In this document: piece by piece, positions 41,494-51,008 of the stretch
How positions within the stretch are numbered: position 1 is the stretch's first letter
How the letters are laid out: every line of letters begins with the position of its first letter
Assembly: GCA_012522735.1 (NCBI GenBank)
Contig: JAAYJU010000092.1
Location: forward strand, 27,035 to 91,034
Direction of reading: 5' to 3'
DNA length: 64,000 bases
From: Clostridiales bacterium
GTDB taxonomy: Bacteria > Bacillota > Clostridia > Lachnospirales > Lachnospiraceae
Translations under genes and position numbers: made by a program
Notes under the pieces: generated by a model
What the model was told of the DNA's origin: nothing
What the model saw: only the letters and a program-made list of their open reading frames with translations
Databases searched by the model: none

Positions 41494-42396
41494 TTATGAT
41501 GTTTCATATTTACTCCTGTATTCAGATGGAGTACAACCGGCATATTTTTTAAATGAACGTAGAAAATGTGCATCATCTCTATATCCCGCTCTTTCCATAA
41601 TCTCCTTAATAGAAAGATAGGTTTTTCTTAATAAGGAGCAGACTATTTGCATCCTCAGATTAATTACATATTCCATAACAGTCACACCCATAACGGTCTT
41701 AAATTTTTGATTTAATGTGGTTTTATTAGTATGAAATTCCCTTGTTACATCCTCCATAGTAATCTTGTCATTGCAATGAATGTGTAACCAACTTATTACT
41801 TGGCTAATCTCCTCAGTCATACAACCAAGATACATTTTCTCATAAGCTTCATCCTCATTATATATAGAGTTAGTCAATAAAAGTAGCTCGATAAAGTGGG
41901 ACCGGCTACGACATGGCCAGAAATGGTCTCTTTGCTCTGTTAACTCCGCATTCGTAAGTGCTATGAGCTGGGATACCCGCTTGCCAATATAATGATTGGT
42001 AGCACAGGCACCAATATATCCATCAGAACGATCAAAAAAGGGTCTGAAGAAATATAGGTCATCACCTAATGAGCTCTTCCAATCCTCAAGACTATCAAAT
42101 TCAACATATCGCTCAAAGCATGTGGGTTCAAAATACATTATGTCCATTGTAAGACCTACTGAGTTCCTCACCTCGGCTACATCAGACTCATTGAGGCATA
42201 AAATCATAGGGCTTGTGATCAGCTGACTGTTACCTCCATTTATAAAGACACCGAAGCCTTCCTTGATATATATAAGCCTATACCTATCTTTCAGGTCTCC
42301 ATCATGAAGATGCTCTACATCTATATCACAACTTATTTTGACCTCACGGCCGGGATATATATCCCTTCCTAAAGTAGTAAACCTTGACTTAAACAT
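41494..42396 (-). CDS. AraC-family transcriptional regulator
   Basis: 300 residues. An N-terminal cupin-like sensor (about 15-110, with IYIKEGFGVFINGG) is followed by a C-terminal double helix-turn-helix: ITMEDVTREFHTNKTTLNQKFKTVMG and SIKEIMERAGYRDDAHFLRSFKKYAGCTPSEYR, the classic AraC tail. AAGGGGGAG precedes the ATG. Adjacent genes (BNR lipoprotein, ABC-type operon) are candidate targets but nothing in the sequence fixes this. Confidence 0.9.
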   Translation of the reverse strand: MFKSRFTTLGRDIYPGREVKISCDIDVEHLHDGDLKDRYRLIYIKEGFGVFINGGNSQLITSPMILCLNESDVAEVRNSVGLTMDIMYFEPTCFERYVEFDSLEDWKSSLGDDLYFFRPFFDRSDGYIGACATNHYIGKRVSQLIALTNAELTEQRDHFWPCRSRSHFIELLLLTNSIYNEDEAYEKMYLGCMTEEISQVISWLHIHCNDKITMEDVTREFHTNKTTLNQKFKTVMGVTVMEYVINLRMQIVCSLLRKTYLSIKEIMERAGYRDDAHFLRSFKKYAGCTPSEYRSKYETS

Positions 42397-42516
42397 TACT
42401 CCCCCTTACTAACACAACCTGCAAAAGACTAATTTAAACATTTTATTCTTATTTATACCATTTATATTATATATTATTCTCAATAGTAAAGCAATTAGAT
42501 TTTTAGTTCATACTTT

Positions 42517-42564
42517 CGTAATGGTGCCAGGCACCATTACGAGGCACCATTACGATGCACCATA
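42517..42564. repeat. GTAATGGTG palindrome plus half copies at a stop codon
   Basis: CGTAATGGTGCCAGGCACCATTACG (42517-42541) is a complete palindrome around a central A; a half copy AGGCACCATTACG follows (42542-42554), then GCACCAT. The half copy codes for the last residues (HRNGAS) and the stop codon of the membrane protein gene. Confidence 0.8.
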
Positions 42565-43607
42565 TAAAGTTCTGCTATTCCAGCAGCTACTACACCCATT
42601 ATTACCATGAGCATCCTTTTTCTTAGCATCATATCTTTATAATAGACTACCATTCCCTCTTTTCTACTTATAGATGATAGAATCGTCCTTATTTTGTCTG
42701 CCCAAAAGTCAAAATCTGACCAACGATTTGGAATCATTGAGTTGGGGTAATAGATATGCATATTTGTTACTTTAATTAGTATTAAGCTTATTATAAGTAT
42801 CCCTATAAAACCCATAAGGGCTACTATAGGTGAGGCTTTTAGTGAGTATACCTTACGAGCTAAATATATTATTATCAGCAAGGCACTTAACCATAAGGGT
42901 AAATGGATTAGCATATATGAAAGCTTGGAAATGAGATATCCATCAATAATTACCTCAGGCATGCCAAATCCATTGCTTGTGACAAATCTTTCAGTTAAGA
43001 GCTTAGCATTCTCTGTGTCAGTATAGGACATCTCCATACAAGAGTATCTTTTAGCATTTATACTCTTAGATGAGGAGGCCTCCTCTTGAATTATCATTAC
43101 ATTACTGTCGATTTCTTCAATTACGCCTCGTATTATGTACTCCTTATTATTTAGCTTAGTCCTTAGTCCCACTGCATTAGAACTACCAAAAAGCTTATAG
43201 GCAGTAGACCTATCGATAACACACCCAAAGCCATCCTCACTTGGTAAATATCCTCCATACAGCATAGGTACTGGATATATTCTAGACATATCACCTGCCA
43301 CTGTTATCAATGATAACTCTATAGATTTATTATCTTCTTTATTGCTTACAACTATATGTTCGTCTATTTGCCATAGGGTTATTTCAGGAATATGAGGATC
43401 TTCTCTTGATATCATTACTTCAAGAATATTATCTATCCTCTGCCTTGTTACTATAGCTTCCTGAAATCTTACGCTGACGCCTCCGTGATAGTCGGATATA
43501 TGTATATGATTGATTATAGAAGCAGTCCAAAGAAATGCACCTATTATTAGGACAATAATTATCCATACTATTTTTCTCTTGCTAACCTTATATTGACTCG
43601 ACGCCAT
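42537..43607 (-). CDS. MacB/FtsX-like membrane protein (periplasmic-core-type domain)
   Basis: About 356 residues from the ATG at 43607 (GGGAGAT 8 bases upstream; an in-frame TTG lies further up). One N-terminal helix (about 10-32), an extracytoplasmic domain resembling MacB_PCD (VMISREDPHIPEITLWQ, SEDGFGCVIDRSTAYKLFG, EYIIRGVIEEID), then three or four helices at about 235-345. It looks like half of an FtsX/MacB-type permease, but no ATPase gene accompanies it. It is last in the operon with an HlyD-like adaptor and a sugar ABC importer. Its C-terminal six residues derive from a palindromic repeat. Confidence 0.65.
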   Translation of the reverse strand: MASSQYKVSKRKIVWIIIVLIIGAFLWTASIINHIHISDYHGGVSVRFQEAIVTRQRIDNILEVMISREDPHIPEITLWQIDEHIVVSNKEDNKSIELSLITVAGDMSRIYPVPMLYGGYLPSEDGFGCVIDRSTAYKLFGSSNAVGLRTKLNNKEYIIRGVIEEIDSNVMIIQEEASSSKSINAKRYSCMEMSYTDTENAKLLTERFVTSNGFGMPEVIIDGYLISKLSYMLIHLPLWLSALLIIIYLARKVYSLKASPIVALMGFIGILIISLILIKVTNMHIYYPNSMIPNRWSDFDFWADKIRTILSSISRKEGMVVYYKDMMLRKRMLMVIMGVVAAGIAELYMVHRNGAS

Positions 43608-43671
43608 AATATTATCTCCCAAAGTTTTTTATTACGAACACAATCAATGCCATTCAAGATTCCATCATAAG

Positions 43672-45918
43672 CTATTCAATCCGAACCCTATCTCCGGCAT
43701 TTATATATTTATTGCTATCTGTAATAACCTGACTATTTGATAATAATCCATCCACAGCAACAATAGAGGTTCCTTTGGCCACTAGCTCAACGCGTCTACG
43801 TTCTGCAATTATCTGCGTCCCAAGTATGTCCTCCTGCTCGCCTATGACCAGCACAAAATAGCCGTAATTATCCTCACGAAGTGCCTGTATAGGTATGCAT
43901 TGATTGAATTGTTCTGACTCCATACTTATCTTAAATTCAGCCTTCTCTCCAAGATAATAGTCTCCCCCCTGAGGTAGACTAGATATAAATTCTGTCATCC
44001 CATCTGTATTAATTGATAATTTACCTATTTCCGATTCTATAGCCCTAGCCTTTCCTGCCAAGGAAATGTCCACGTCCCCTCCCAATTCTATATTGATATT
44101 TTCGTCTCTGATAAATGCTCCTTTAAATACAAAGATTCCTGTACCAATCTTTATATTCTCCTCCCCAGTGGTAGACCTGCCAGCCTCTATACCGATTTGA
44201 CTAATAATCCCCTCCGATGGAGAAAGGACCTCGCCGGAGGAATCTATCAATTTACCAACCTCCTCTAGCTCCTTTTCTTTCTTATGTAAATCTATATTAT
44301 GGACTTGTATATTCAACTCTGTTATCTGAGTGGTGGCTTGATTATTATTTGGTTTGCTTGCCTCTTCATACTGTAGCTTAGCCATTTCAACCACCTGCTC
44401 TGCAAGCCTTACAGCCTCCTTTGCAGACTTAACCGCTTGCCTCTTACCATCCAAGGTATCGCTAAGATCATAAATCTCACCCTCCATGCTTAAGATAGAA
44501 GCCTCCAGCTCTGTAAGCTCAAGCTGCAAATTATTCCTCGCCATACCAAATTCCTTCTCTAATACTTCATAATCCTCCTCGGCTCTTGAGAGTGCCAGTG
44601 TGGCTCTATCAATCTCTTCTTTAGCAGTCTTTGCTTTGTCACCCATAATATAATTATATAAGTTCGCTCTTGGCGCTTCAATATCGGTTTCTTCTTCAAT
44701 GGCAGACCGATAATTTGCCAAATGTTCCTTAAGCTTCTTATCATCTCTTCTTAAGCCTTTTAGGTCACTGCTTCCCATGTCCACACCGATTTCTAAAAGC
44801 TCCAGCTGCCTCTCATACTCTTTTAGTATATTAGATAAGTTTATCCAAGCTTCATTATAGCTTTGTCTTAATTTTTCCTTGGTTTGACCTGAATTATCGT
44901 TTGAAATCATACTGTTCTCTAAATTTTGCAAATCATTTTCTATAATGAATAGCTGCTCATCATAACGCAAGAGTTGGTTCCATAAATACCATAGATAATA
45001 GTCTTCCTGCTGTATTACCAAGGCTATATTAAAGACCGCATCCCTATGCTTCTCATAGGGATCGATACCTCCATAAAACGCCTCAAATATAGCCTCACCC
45101 GCACGATAAACAGCTACCTCCTCCTTACTTTTTACTGCTTCAAAATAGCTATCAATTAATGGATTGATTTCACTATACTTTTCATTTGACTTGAATAATG
45201 TATCCTTTGCATCTTGCACAGACCTCTCCGATAGCTTTAGCTGCTTTTCTTGCTGGAATACAAGGGACTCATAGCTGTTTAAAAAAGTATTATATTTCTT
45301 CTGCCTGCTTTCATACTCCTCTTGCCAGCTTTCATTCTCCTTATCTTCTGAGCTACTTATACTTCTTTCGTATTCCTTTTCCGCTTCGGCTAAGTTTGTT
45401 TTGGCAATTTCAAGATTCTCCTCTGCCTGTTTTAAAGACAACAAATTAGGCTTTGATGATTTACTTTCTGTAGGTTCTAGTCTAAGCTTCTCTATTGATA
45501 TTAGAATATTTATTTTCTCTATATCATTCTGTAAAATATCGTACTTATCTTGGAGGACTTTCATATCATAGCTAAACAAGGCCCTATCCTTGCTTACCTT
45601 ATCACCTACCGATACATATACATTTTCAATTCTATAACCCTGTTCTACACGAATACGCTCCTCATTAATAGGTATTATCTCCCCGATTCCGGATATAGAA
45701 TAATACAATCTATCCCTTTTTGGACTGCTTACACTTACCTTAGCTACGGTAAATGATGCCGCCGCCCTGGATACAAAGGTAAAGATAAGCATGGCTAAAA
45801 AGAATATAAGCAGTAACCTACCCGCCATACTCGATAGGGTTACTTTTTTATCCTTCCCGCTCCTTGATATAGTCTTTGAATGTTCTTTAATAAAATAATT
45901 TCTTATTTTTTGAAGCAT
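43672..45918 (-). CDS. HlyD/RND-adaptor-like membrane fusion protein with long coiled coils
   Basis: About 748 residues. An N-terminal helix (about 28-50) follows a basic stretch. Biotinyl-lipoyl-like halves (YYSISGIGEIIPINEERIRVEQGYRI and SPSEGIISQIGIEAG) flank about 400 residues of coiled coil rich in Glu, Lys and Leu, and a beta-barrel region lies near the C-terminus (REDNYGYFVLVIGEQE). This is the build of macrolide/HlyD adaptors, much enlarged. The start is the ATG at 45918, 5 bases after GGGAGG. The leader and first codons are duplicated in front of the histidine kinase at 51.0 kb. With the MacB-like gene downstream it may form an export or signalling complex; the ATPase is absent. Confidence 0.8.
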   Translation of the reverse strand: MLQKIRNYFIKEHSKTISRSGKDKKVTLSSMAGRLLLIFFLAMLIFTFVSRAAASFTVAKVSVSSPKRDRLYYSISGIGEIIPINEERIRVEQGYRIENVYVSVGDKVSKDRALFSYDMKVLQDKYDILQNDIEKINILISIEKLRLEPTESKSSKPNLLSLKQAEENLEIAKTNLAEAEKEYERSISSSEDKENESWQEEYESRQKKYNTFLNSYESLVFQQEKQLKLSERSVQDAKDTLFKSNEKYSEINPLIDSYFEAVKSKEEVAVYRAGEAIFEAFYGGIDPYEKHRDAVFNIALVIQQEDYYLWYLWNQLLRYDEQLFIIENDLQNLENSMISNDNSGQTKEKLRQSYNEAWINLSNILKEYERQLELLEIGVDMGSSDLKGLRRDDKKLKEHLANYRSAIEEETDIEAPRANLYNYIMGDKAKTAKEEIDRATLALSRAEEDYEVLEKEFGMARNNLQLELTELEASILSMEGEIYDLSDTLDGKRQAVKSAKEAVRLAEQVVEMAKLQYEEASKPNNNQATTQITELNIQVHNIDLHKKEKELEEVGKLIDSSGEVLSPSEGIISQIGIEAGRSTTGEENIKIGTGIFVFKGAFIRDENINIELGGDVDISLAGKARAIESEIGKLSINTDGMTEFISSLPQGGDYYLGEKAEFKISMESEQFNQCIPIQALREDNYGYFVLVIGEQEDILGTQIIAERRRVELVAKGTSIVAVDGLLSNSQVITDSNKYINAGDRVRIE

Positions 45919-45977
45919 GCAATCCTCCCTCATCAAAACATAAAACTTTGTTACTTACAACGGAGGGTTTACCCTCC
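45919..45977 (-). promoter_or_regulatory. SD/anti-SD leader element (copy 4) before the HlyD-like gene
   Basis: In gene sense: GGAGGGTAAACCCTCC-GTTGTAAG right after the permease stop codon, then AAAGTTTTATGTTTTGATGA and the ribosome site GGGAGGATT. The CCTCC arm pairs with GGAGG of the ribosome site for 5 bases only. The whole stretch is nearly identical to 50951-51006 before the histidine kinase. Confidence 0.55.
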
Positions 45978-45978
45978 T

Positions 45979-46836
45979 TTATTCCTTTATTCCAGACACC
46001 ATAATCCCCTGTTCCAGATACTGCCCGCCATACAAGAAGAGTAATAACGCCGGAAGTAGCATGATTACCGAAGCAACCAGCGATATACCTGCCTTTTCCG
46101 GCGAAATACCCGGAATAAATAATGTTAGAGGCCATTTGCTCGGTGTCTTTATAAAGTTAAGGGGCTGTTCAATAGCATTCCATAGCTCAAGAAAGCCCAG
46201 TATCATAGCAGATATAATTCCCCCACGACCTAGGGGAAGACCAATATTAATAAATATTCTCCACTCTCCTGCCCCGTCAATGCTTGCTGCTTCGAATAGA
46301 GTCGTAGGAATTGATTTGAAAAACTTTACCATAATAAAGACAGGAAATGTCGAGAAGGCAGCCGGCAATATGATTGACCAGTGGCTATCCAGTATGCCAA
46401 GTCTATCAAGCACCAGATAGGTGGATACCATTGTAACCTGAAAGGGCATTATCATCAGGATTATGTACAAGGTTAAGACGGCTCTTTTTCCTTTAAAATC
46501 AAATCTCGCAAAGCTCCATGCAGCAGGAACCGCAATAAGCAGCTGTCCTATAAGGGATGGAAATACCTGCTTACATGAGTTCCAAAAGACCACAAAAAAT
46601 CTCGGTGTATCAATAAGAAGCTCAATATATGATCTTAGCGTAGGATAATTGGGAATTAAAGGCCAGGAGACCTTACCCGAGGTGTCAGATAAAACCGCGG
46701 AAAAGCTCTGAGTAAACTCACCGCTACCCATAAAGGAACCTGAAATTACAAACCAGATAGGAAGTATTGTAATAAGTGATAAGACCATAAGAAGTAGCAT
46801 ATTCAATTTTCTCTTTATGATTGATAACAAATTCAT
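45979..46836 (-). CDS. Carbohydrate ABC transporter permease (MalG/UgpE type)
   Basis: 285 residues, six membrane helices. The EAA loop FEAASIDGAGEWRIFINIGLPLGRGGI (about residue 190-215) is the ATPase contact of the MalG-type permease family. It ends within the leader element of the HlyD-like gene. It overlaps the upstream permease by 4 bases. The ATP-binding subunit is not encoded here, as is usual where a shared MsmX-like ATPase serves several importers. Confidence 0.88.
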   Translation of the reverse strand: MNLLSIIKRKLNMLLLMVLSLITILPIWFVISGSFMGSGEFTQSFSAVLSDTSGKVSWPLIPNYPTLRSYIELLIDTPRFFVVFWNSCKQVFPSLIGQLLIAVPAAWSFARFDFKGKRAVLTLYIILMIMPFQVTMVSTYLVLDRLGILDSHWSIILPAAFSTFPVFIMVKFFKSIPTTLFEAASIDGAGEWRIFINIGLPLGRGGIISAMILGFLELWNAIEQPLNFIKTPSKWPLTLFIPGISPEKAGISLVASVIMLLPALLLFLYGGQYLEQGIMVSGIKE

Positions 46837-47678
46837 ATGTCCTCACCAAATCTCCTGTCTAGTCTCTGTAATAGCAATATAATTCCCGTAATAACCAAAG
46901 CTACTATCACAGCCGCCGCGCACATCTTCTGGATGTCTAGTTTGGTAAACCAATTATTAAATAGATGCTGGAGCATATAGATACTGTCATCCCTTGGGTA
47001 AGAGCCCGCAATCAAATAAGCCTCACGAAATACCTTGAAGGTATTTAGTATTGATAATACGGTCACTATATAGACAGTGGGAAGCAGCCCCGGTAGTGTT
47101 ATATAACGGAACTTCTTCCATGCATTAGCTCCGTCCACCGAGGCGGCCTCATATAGGTTTAGGGATATGGTGTCCAGACCAGCTAACCAAAGCACCATAT
47201 CATAGCCGACATTCTTCCATAGATAGCTAAAGACTAATATAGGAAAGGCCCTTGTGCTCATCCAGTCAAACCCCTCTACCCCCACTCTAGATAGCAGTAT
47301 ATTCAAAAGACCATTCTGATGAAATACCACCTTCCATAAGAAGAAGACAGAGGATACGGGAATAGCCAAGGGTATCAAAAAGGATGTCTTAAACAAGCCT
47401 CCTAGCTTTTTAAGGCTACTTATCATTACAGATAGCATCAAGGAAAATAATAATAAAAGTGGTACACATATAATAATAAATTTTACTGTGTTAGCTAAAG
47501 CCATCTTGAAGGCTTGATTATTTACTACGGTTTCATAATTACTAAGACCTACGAATTTGCCACCCATGGCTGTCGTAAAGGATCTTCTTATGGCATCCCC
47601 AAAAGGAAGAAATACAAAGAAGATAAGTCCAATGAAGCTTGGGGCTAAGAATAACCATGCTTGATTGCTTTTCTTCAT
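46833..47678 (-). CDS. Carbohydrate ABC transporter permease (MalF/UgpA type)
   Basis: 281 residues from the ATG at 47678, supported by AGGAGGAG 5 bases upstream. Six helices and the EAA loop YEAASVDGANAWKKFRYITLPGLLPT (about 185-210). Partner of the MalG-type permease with which it overlaps by 4 bases. The substrate is probably a sugar or glycoside; not resolvable here. Confidence 0.88.
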   Translation of the reverse strand: MKKSNQAWLFLAPSFIGLIFFVFLPFGDAIRRSFTTAMGGKFVGLSNYETVVNNQAFKMALANTVKFIIICVPLLLLFSLMLSVMISSLKKLGGLFKTSFLIPLAIPVSSVFFLWKVVFHQNGLLNILLSRVGVEGFDWMSTRAFPILVFSYLWKNVGYDMVLWLAGLDTISLNLYEAASVDGANAWKKFRYITLPGLLPTVYIVTVLSILNTFKVFREAYLIAGSYPRDDSIYMLQHLFNNWFTKLDIQKMCAAAVIVALVITGIILLLQRLDRRFGEDI

Positions 47679-47803
47679 CTGTCTCCTCCTACATATATCC
47701 AATAATCGTCTATTAGAATTCTCATATAATTAGATGTTGCTATTGAACCTCTCATATCTTAAGTCATGAGTGTTCTTACTTGTAATATCAAGCTATTATT
47801 TAA

Positions 47804-50026
47804 TTACTCCGACAAATAAGTGTTAATGCTACTCATTGTATTATCTACAGCCTGCTGGACGCTAATATCTCCTCTAAGGTAGCGTTCAGCCTCATCTAGA
47901 ATCATATCAATCAGAGTAGAGTCATTTTCCATCGGTCTTTCTAAAACCTTAATCTCTTCATAGATTAACACTCTTGCATGTAATGACGGATAAGTGGCCA
48001 TGATTTGGTAATCACCGTCGCCAACAGAAAAAGCGCTATTAATTTCATCCCTTTCTATCCAACCCTCCAGAGCTAATTTATTTATTGGGAAGCCGTCCAA
48101 CAATGCCTCACTCTGAATCTCTTCTGCAAATAGAAATTGTATAAATTCCCTGGCTAGCTCCTTATTATTGCTGACACTATTTATCCCTATAAGAGTATTA
48201 GCTCTGTAAGTATTGTTAATTACAGCAAAGCTACCATTCCATTTCTTTGCCGCTTCTATTGGAGTAGCAAAATCCATTATTCCATCTAGCTCTTCAATAT
48301 TAGCCTGAATTAATTTCTTGTGTACGTGAATTATTCCATCTATCCAATATCCCATTATTGCTCCTTTAGCCGATCCCATAATATTTATAGGAGCATCATC
48401 CGATGCTTCAATATTTCTAGCAATAATATCAGTATTTCTTAGGAAATCCAGTAATAGTGCTTGATCGACCTTGTTTGCATCATTAAGAATCTGATTGTAG
48501 TATAGAAGTAAGAACCATGCTGTCATAGCCCTATAATTACTTGGATTAAGAAGCGGTAGGACCTTATTGCTTTCAGTATAGTTAGCCAACTCCTCCAAGG
48601 AATTTGCAGCATTCACGGCCTCACTTTTGCCATATATAATAGGAAGCCTAAATCGAACGGGCATGGTATATATCTTTTCGCCATTAATATAATCATCTGT
48701 AATATTTGAGAGTATCTCCTCATTTTTAATCATAGGTTTAAAGATATCCCCCATATCCTCAAGAACACCCTTTTCTATATAGGAGTCAACTGGTAGTCCA
48801 TCCAGCACTAAGATATCGGCACCCTTATTTGATAAAAGCTCTGTATTAAGGGCATTGATCTGATCCTGTAGGGTTACGGTTGCTTCAGGATCCTTTATAC
48901 CATAGGTATATACTCTCTTTCTATTCGGATTTGCCACTCGAAAACTAATCTTTATGCCAGGATGGCTTTGCTGAAAAATGCTTATTGCCTGACGAATCGT
49001 CTTACTATCCTCTATAGAAAATATTGAAAGCTCTGCCACAGGCAGGATGCTAGCATTCTCATCAAAATATATATGCTTTATAAATCTTCCTTCCGTATCC
49101 TGAAGTATATAATAATAATCATCTTCGGTCCCAAGTATGAAATCATTTAGCTCCTGTGATGGCATCCCCAGACTAGATTGACTTCCATCCACAATTGTCT
49201 CCCATATGGAGCCTCCATCCTTGTTCAGATGAATTCCCGTCACATCACATATGTAGGCCGTGCTTCCATCATATTCGATAATTCCTTTGTCGCTTATTTC
49301 AAATTCAAAAGGAATTGAAGCTTGCTCTTCATTCTTTTCTACATCAAGCTTTAATATCTCGCTATTATTTTCATTAGAATAAAACAAATAACTACCACAT
49401 GCTGTCATAGCAGATGGGTACCCAGACGCAAATTCTCCAACCGTCGACTGTCCATCGGAAGAGTATATCTCGACTGCTCTCCAATTATATGTGACTGCTA
49501 TCATGCCATTTTTCAATATTTCAATTGAATTAGGTCTATAGGGCAGATTATTCCATTCAGCATAGAAATCCTCGAACCTTACTACACCAACGTCTTCAAG
49601 TTCTCCTGAATCAGATAATCGATACAATGCATTTCTATAGGTAGGAAACTTATCGGCTAGAACATAGAGATTATTGTCCTCTCCATAAAGCACCCTATCA
49701 ATTTGGAGAGGTGTAGAAGAAAGTGCTTTCTTCAGCTGGTCTGACTCATCCTCTACCCATTCCTTATCAATATAGAGATACTTCTGATAATTACCGTTAT
49801 TACCGTATCCATAGAGCTCGGTAATACCCTTAGGACTAACCAGAAATGATAAAATATGATTTATATCTGAAGGAACTTCAATATTCTCCTCCACATACCT
49901 TCCCTTAGCCAACTTGCTATTCGAGGCTTCATCCTCGCTCTTTTCATCTGTTTTATTTGAGCTACAGCCCGCCATTACCATGATAAGTAGTACAAATACC
50001 ATGCTTATAGATATAACTTTCTTCAT
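47804..50026 (-). CDS. Extracellular solute-binding lipoprotein, unusually long
   Basis: 740 residues. A lipoprotein signal (MKKVISISMVFVLLIMVMAGC) leads to an N-terminal beta-rich region of about 300 residues (ILKNGMIAVTYNW, DGSTAYICDVTGIHL) that looks like a propeller or sensing module, followed by a family 1 solute-binding domain (IRQAISIFQQSHPGIKISF, GADILVLDGLPVDSYIE, KELAREFIQFLFAEEIQSEALL). Typical sugar binders are about 430 residues, so the N-terminal part is an extra domain. AACGGAGGT precedes the ATG. It is the first gene of the operon and divergent from the response regulator at 50.2 kb. Confidence 0.85.
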   Translation of the reverse strand: MKKVISISMVFVLLIMVMAGCSSNKTDEKSEDEASNSKLAKGRYVEENIEVPSDINHILSFLVSPKGITELYGYGNNGNYQKYLYIDKEWVEDESDQLKKALSSTPLQIDRVLYGEDNNLYVLADKFPTYRNALYRLSDSGELEDVGVVRFEDFYAEWNNLPYRPNSIEILKNGMIAVTYNWRAVEIYSSDGQSTVGEFASGYPSAMTACGSYLFYSNENNSEILKLDVEKNEEQASIPFEFEISDKGIIEYDGSTAYICDVTGIHLNKDGGSIWETIVDGSQSSLGMPSQELNDFILGTEDDYYYILQDTEGRFIKHIYFDENASILPVAELSIFSIEDSKTIRQAISIFQQSHPGIKISFRVANPNRKRVYTYGIKDPEATVTLQDQINALNTELLSNKGADILVLDGLPVDSYIEKGVLEDMGDIFKPMIKNEEILSNITDDYINGEKIYTMPVRFRLPIIYGKSEAVNAANSLEELANYTESNKVLPLLNPSNYRAMTAWFLLLYYNQILNDANKVDQALLLDFLRNTDIIARNIEASDDAPINIMGSAKGAIMGYWIDGIIHVHKKLIQANIEELDGIMDFATPIEAAKKWNGSFAVINNTYRANTLIGINSVSNNKELAREFIQFLFAEEIQSEALLDGFPINKLALEGWIERDEINSAFSVGDGDYQIMATYPSLHARVLIYEEIKVLERPMENDSTLIDMILDEAERYLRGDISVQQAVDNTMSSINTYLSE

Positions 50027-50228
50027 GCTCTACCTCCGTTGCCATTAAGGCATTCTTATTTCCACTGTATAGCAATCTCCTATACCATTTAAATACAATT
50101 ATAATATTTAATTATCTAAATAATCTCTAACCCGGCTACCAGTTTTTAGAGAAAAAATAGAGAATCAAATGCTAATATGATATACTATATAAGTAGTAAG
50201 GGGAAAGCCTTTTTGGGGGAGTTATACT

Positions 50229-50909
50229 ATGAAGCTTTTACTGATTGAAGATGATCAGGATTTGTGTGCAGCTTTATCCGTGACACTTAAGAAAGAAGGA
50301 TACGATGTAGATATATGCATGCGTGGAGATGATGCGATTCATTATGGTACATCATCTACTTATGATGCTATAATTCTGGACCGCATGCTTCCTTTGGTTG
50401 ACGGCTTATCGGTGCTGCAAATCCTTAGGAAGAACAACATAACCACCCCCGTTATTATGGTAACTGCTATGAATGGCATTAACGATAGGATTGACGGCCT
50501 CGATGCCGGTGCCGATGATTACCTGATAAAGCCCTTTGATACTGGTGAGCTTTTAGCGAGAATAAGAGCCTTGGTACGAAGGCCAAGGGGGCTTAATCAC
50601 AATGAAATTCTTGAATATTCTAACCTCATCCTAAATACTGATTTACATACCCTGACTGCAGAGAATAAAACTGTTACTTTATCCAACACAGAAACACATC
50701 TATTGGAATACTTAATTCGAAATAAGGGGCAGATTCTTACAAGAGAACAAATACTTACAAGAGTATGGGGAATTGATTCTCTTGTTGAAGATGGAAATCT
50801 GGATAATTACATATATTTAGTACGACGTAGACTTAAGACGGCTGGCTGCAAAGCTCAGATAAAGACAGTGCATTCAGTAGGTTATCAGCTTGTGGAAATG
50901 GGAGGATAA
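50229..50909 (+). CDS. OmpR-family response regulator
   Basis: 226 residues. Receiver: LLIEDDQDL (residues 4-12), phosphoacceptor Asp in DAIILDRMLPLVDG (about 51), Lys in DDYLIKPFDTGEL (about 101). The C-terminal winged helix contains LSNTETHLLEYLIRNKGQILTREQIL and ends VHSVGYQLVEMGG. A TATACT box lies 43 bases upstream. It is followed by the kinase gene after 99 bases that contain two leader elements, one of which overlaps the stop codon. It is divergent from the importer operon, the probable target. Confidence 0.92.
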   Translation: MKLLLIEDDQDLCAALSVTLKKEGYDVDICMRGDDAIHYGTSSTYDAIILDRMLPLVDGLSVLQILRKNNITTPVIMVTAMNGINDRIDGLDAGADDYLIKPFDTGELLARIRALVRRPRGLNHNEILEYSNLILNTDLHTLTAENKTVTLSNTETHLLEYLIRNKGQILTREQILTRVWGIDSLVEDGNLDNYIYLVRRRLKTAGCKAQIKTVHSVGYQLVEMGG

Positions 50910-51006
50910 ACCCTCCGTTATAAGCTGTGGATATATATTATTTACTTAGTGAGGGTAAATCCTCCGTTGTAAGTAACAAAATTTTATGTTTTAATGAGGG
51001 AGGATT
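50900..51006 (+). promoter_or_regulatory. SD/anti-SD leader elements (copies 5 and 6) before the histidine kinase
   Basis: Copy 5: 50900-50925, GGGAGGATAAACCCTCC-GTTATAAGC, overlapping the regulator stop codon. Copy 6: 50951-50974, GAGGGTAAATCCTCC-GTTGTAAGT. AATCCTCC (50958-50965) is an exact 8-base complement of the kinase ribosome site GGAGGATT (50999-51006). Compared with the pqqD-like and DUF2974 leaders, one base changed on both sides, preserving pairing. Confidence 0.6.
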
Positions 51007-51008
51007 AC

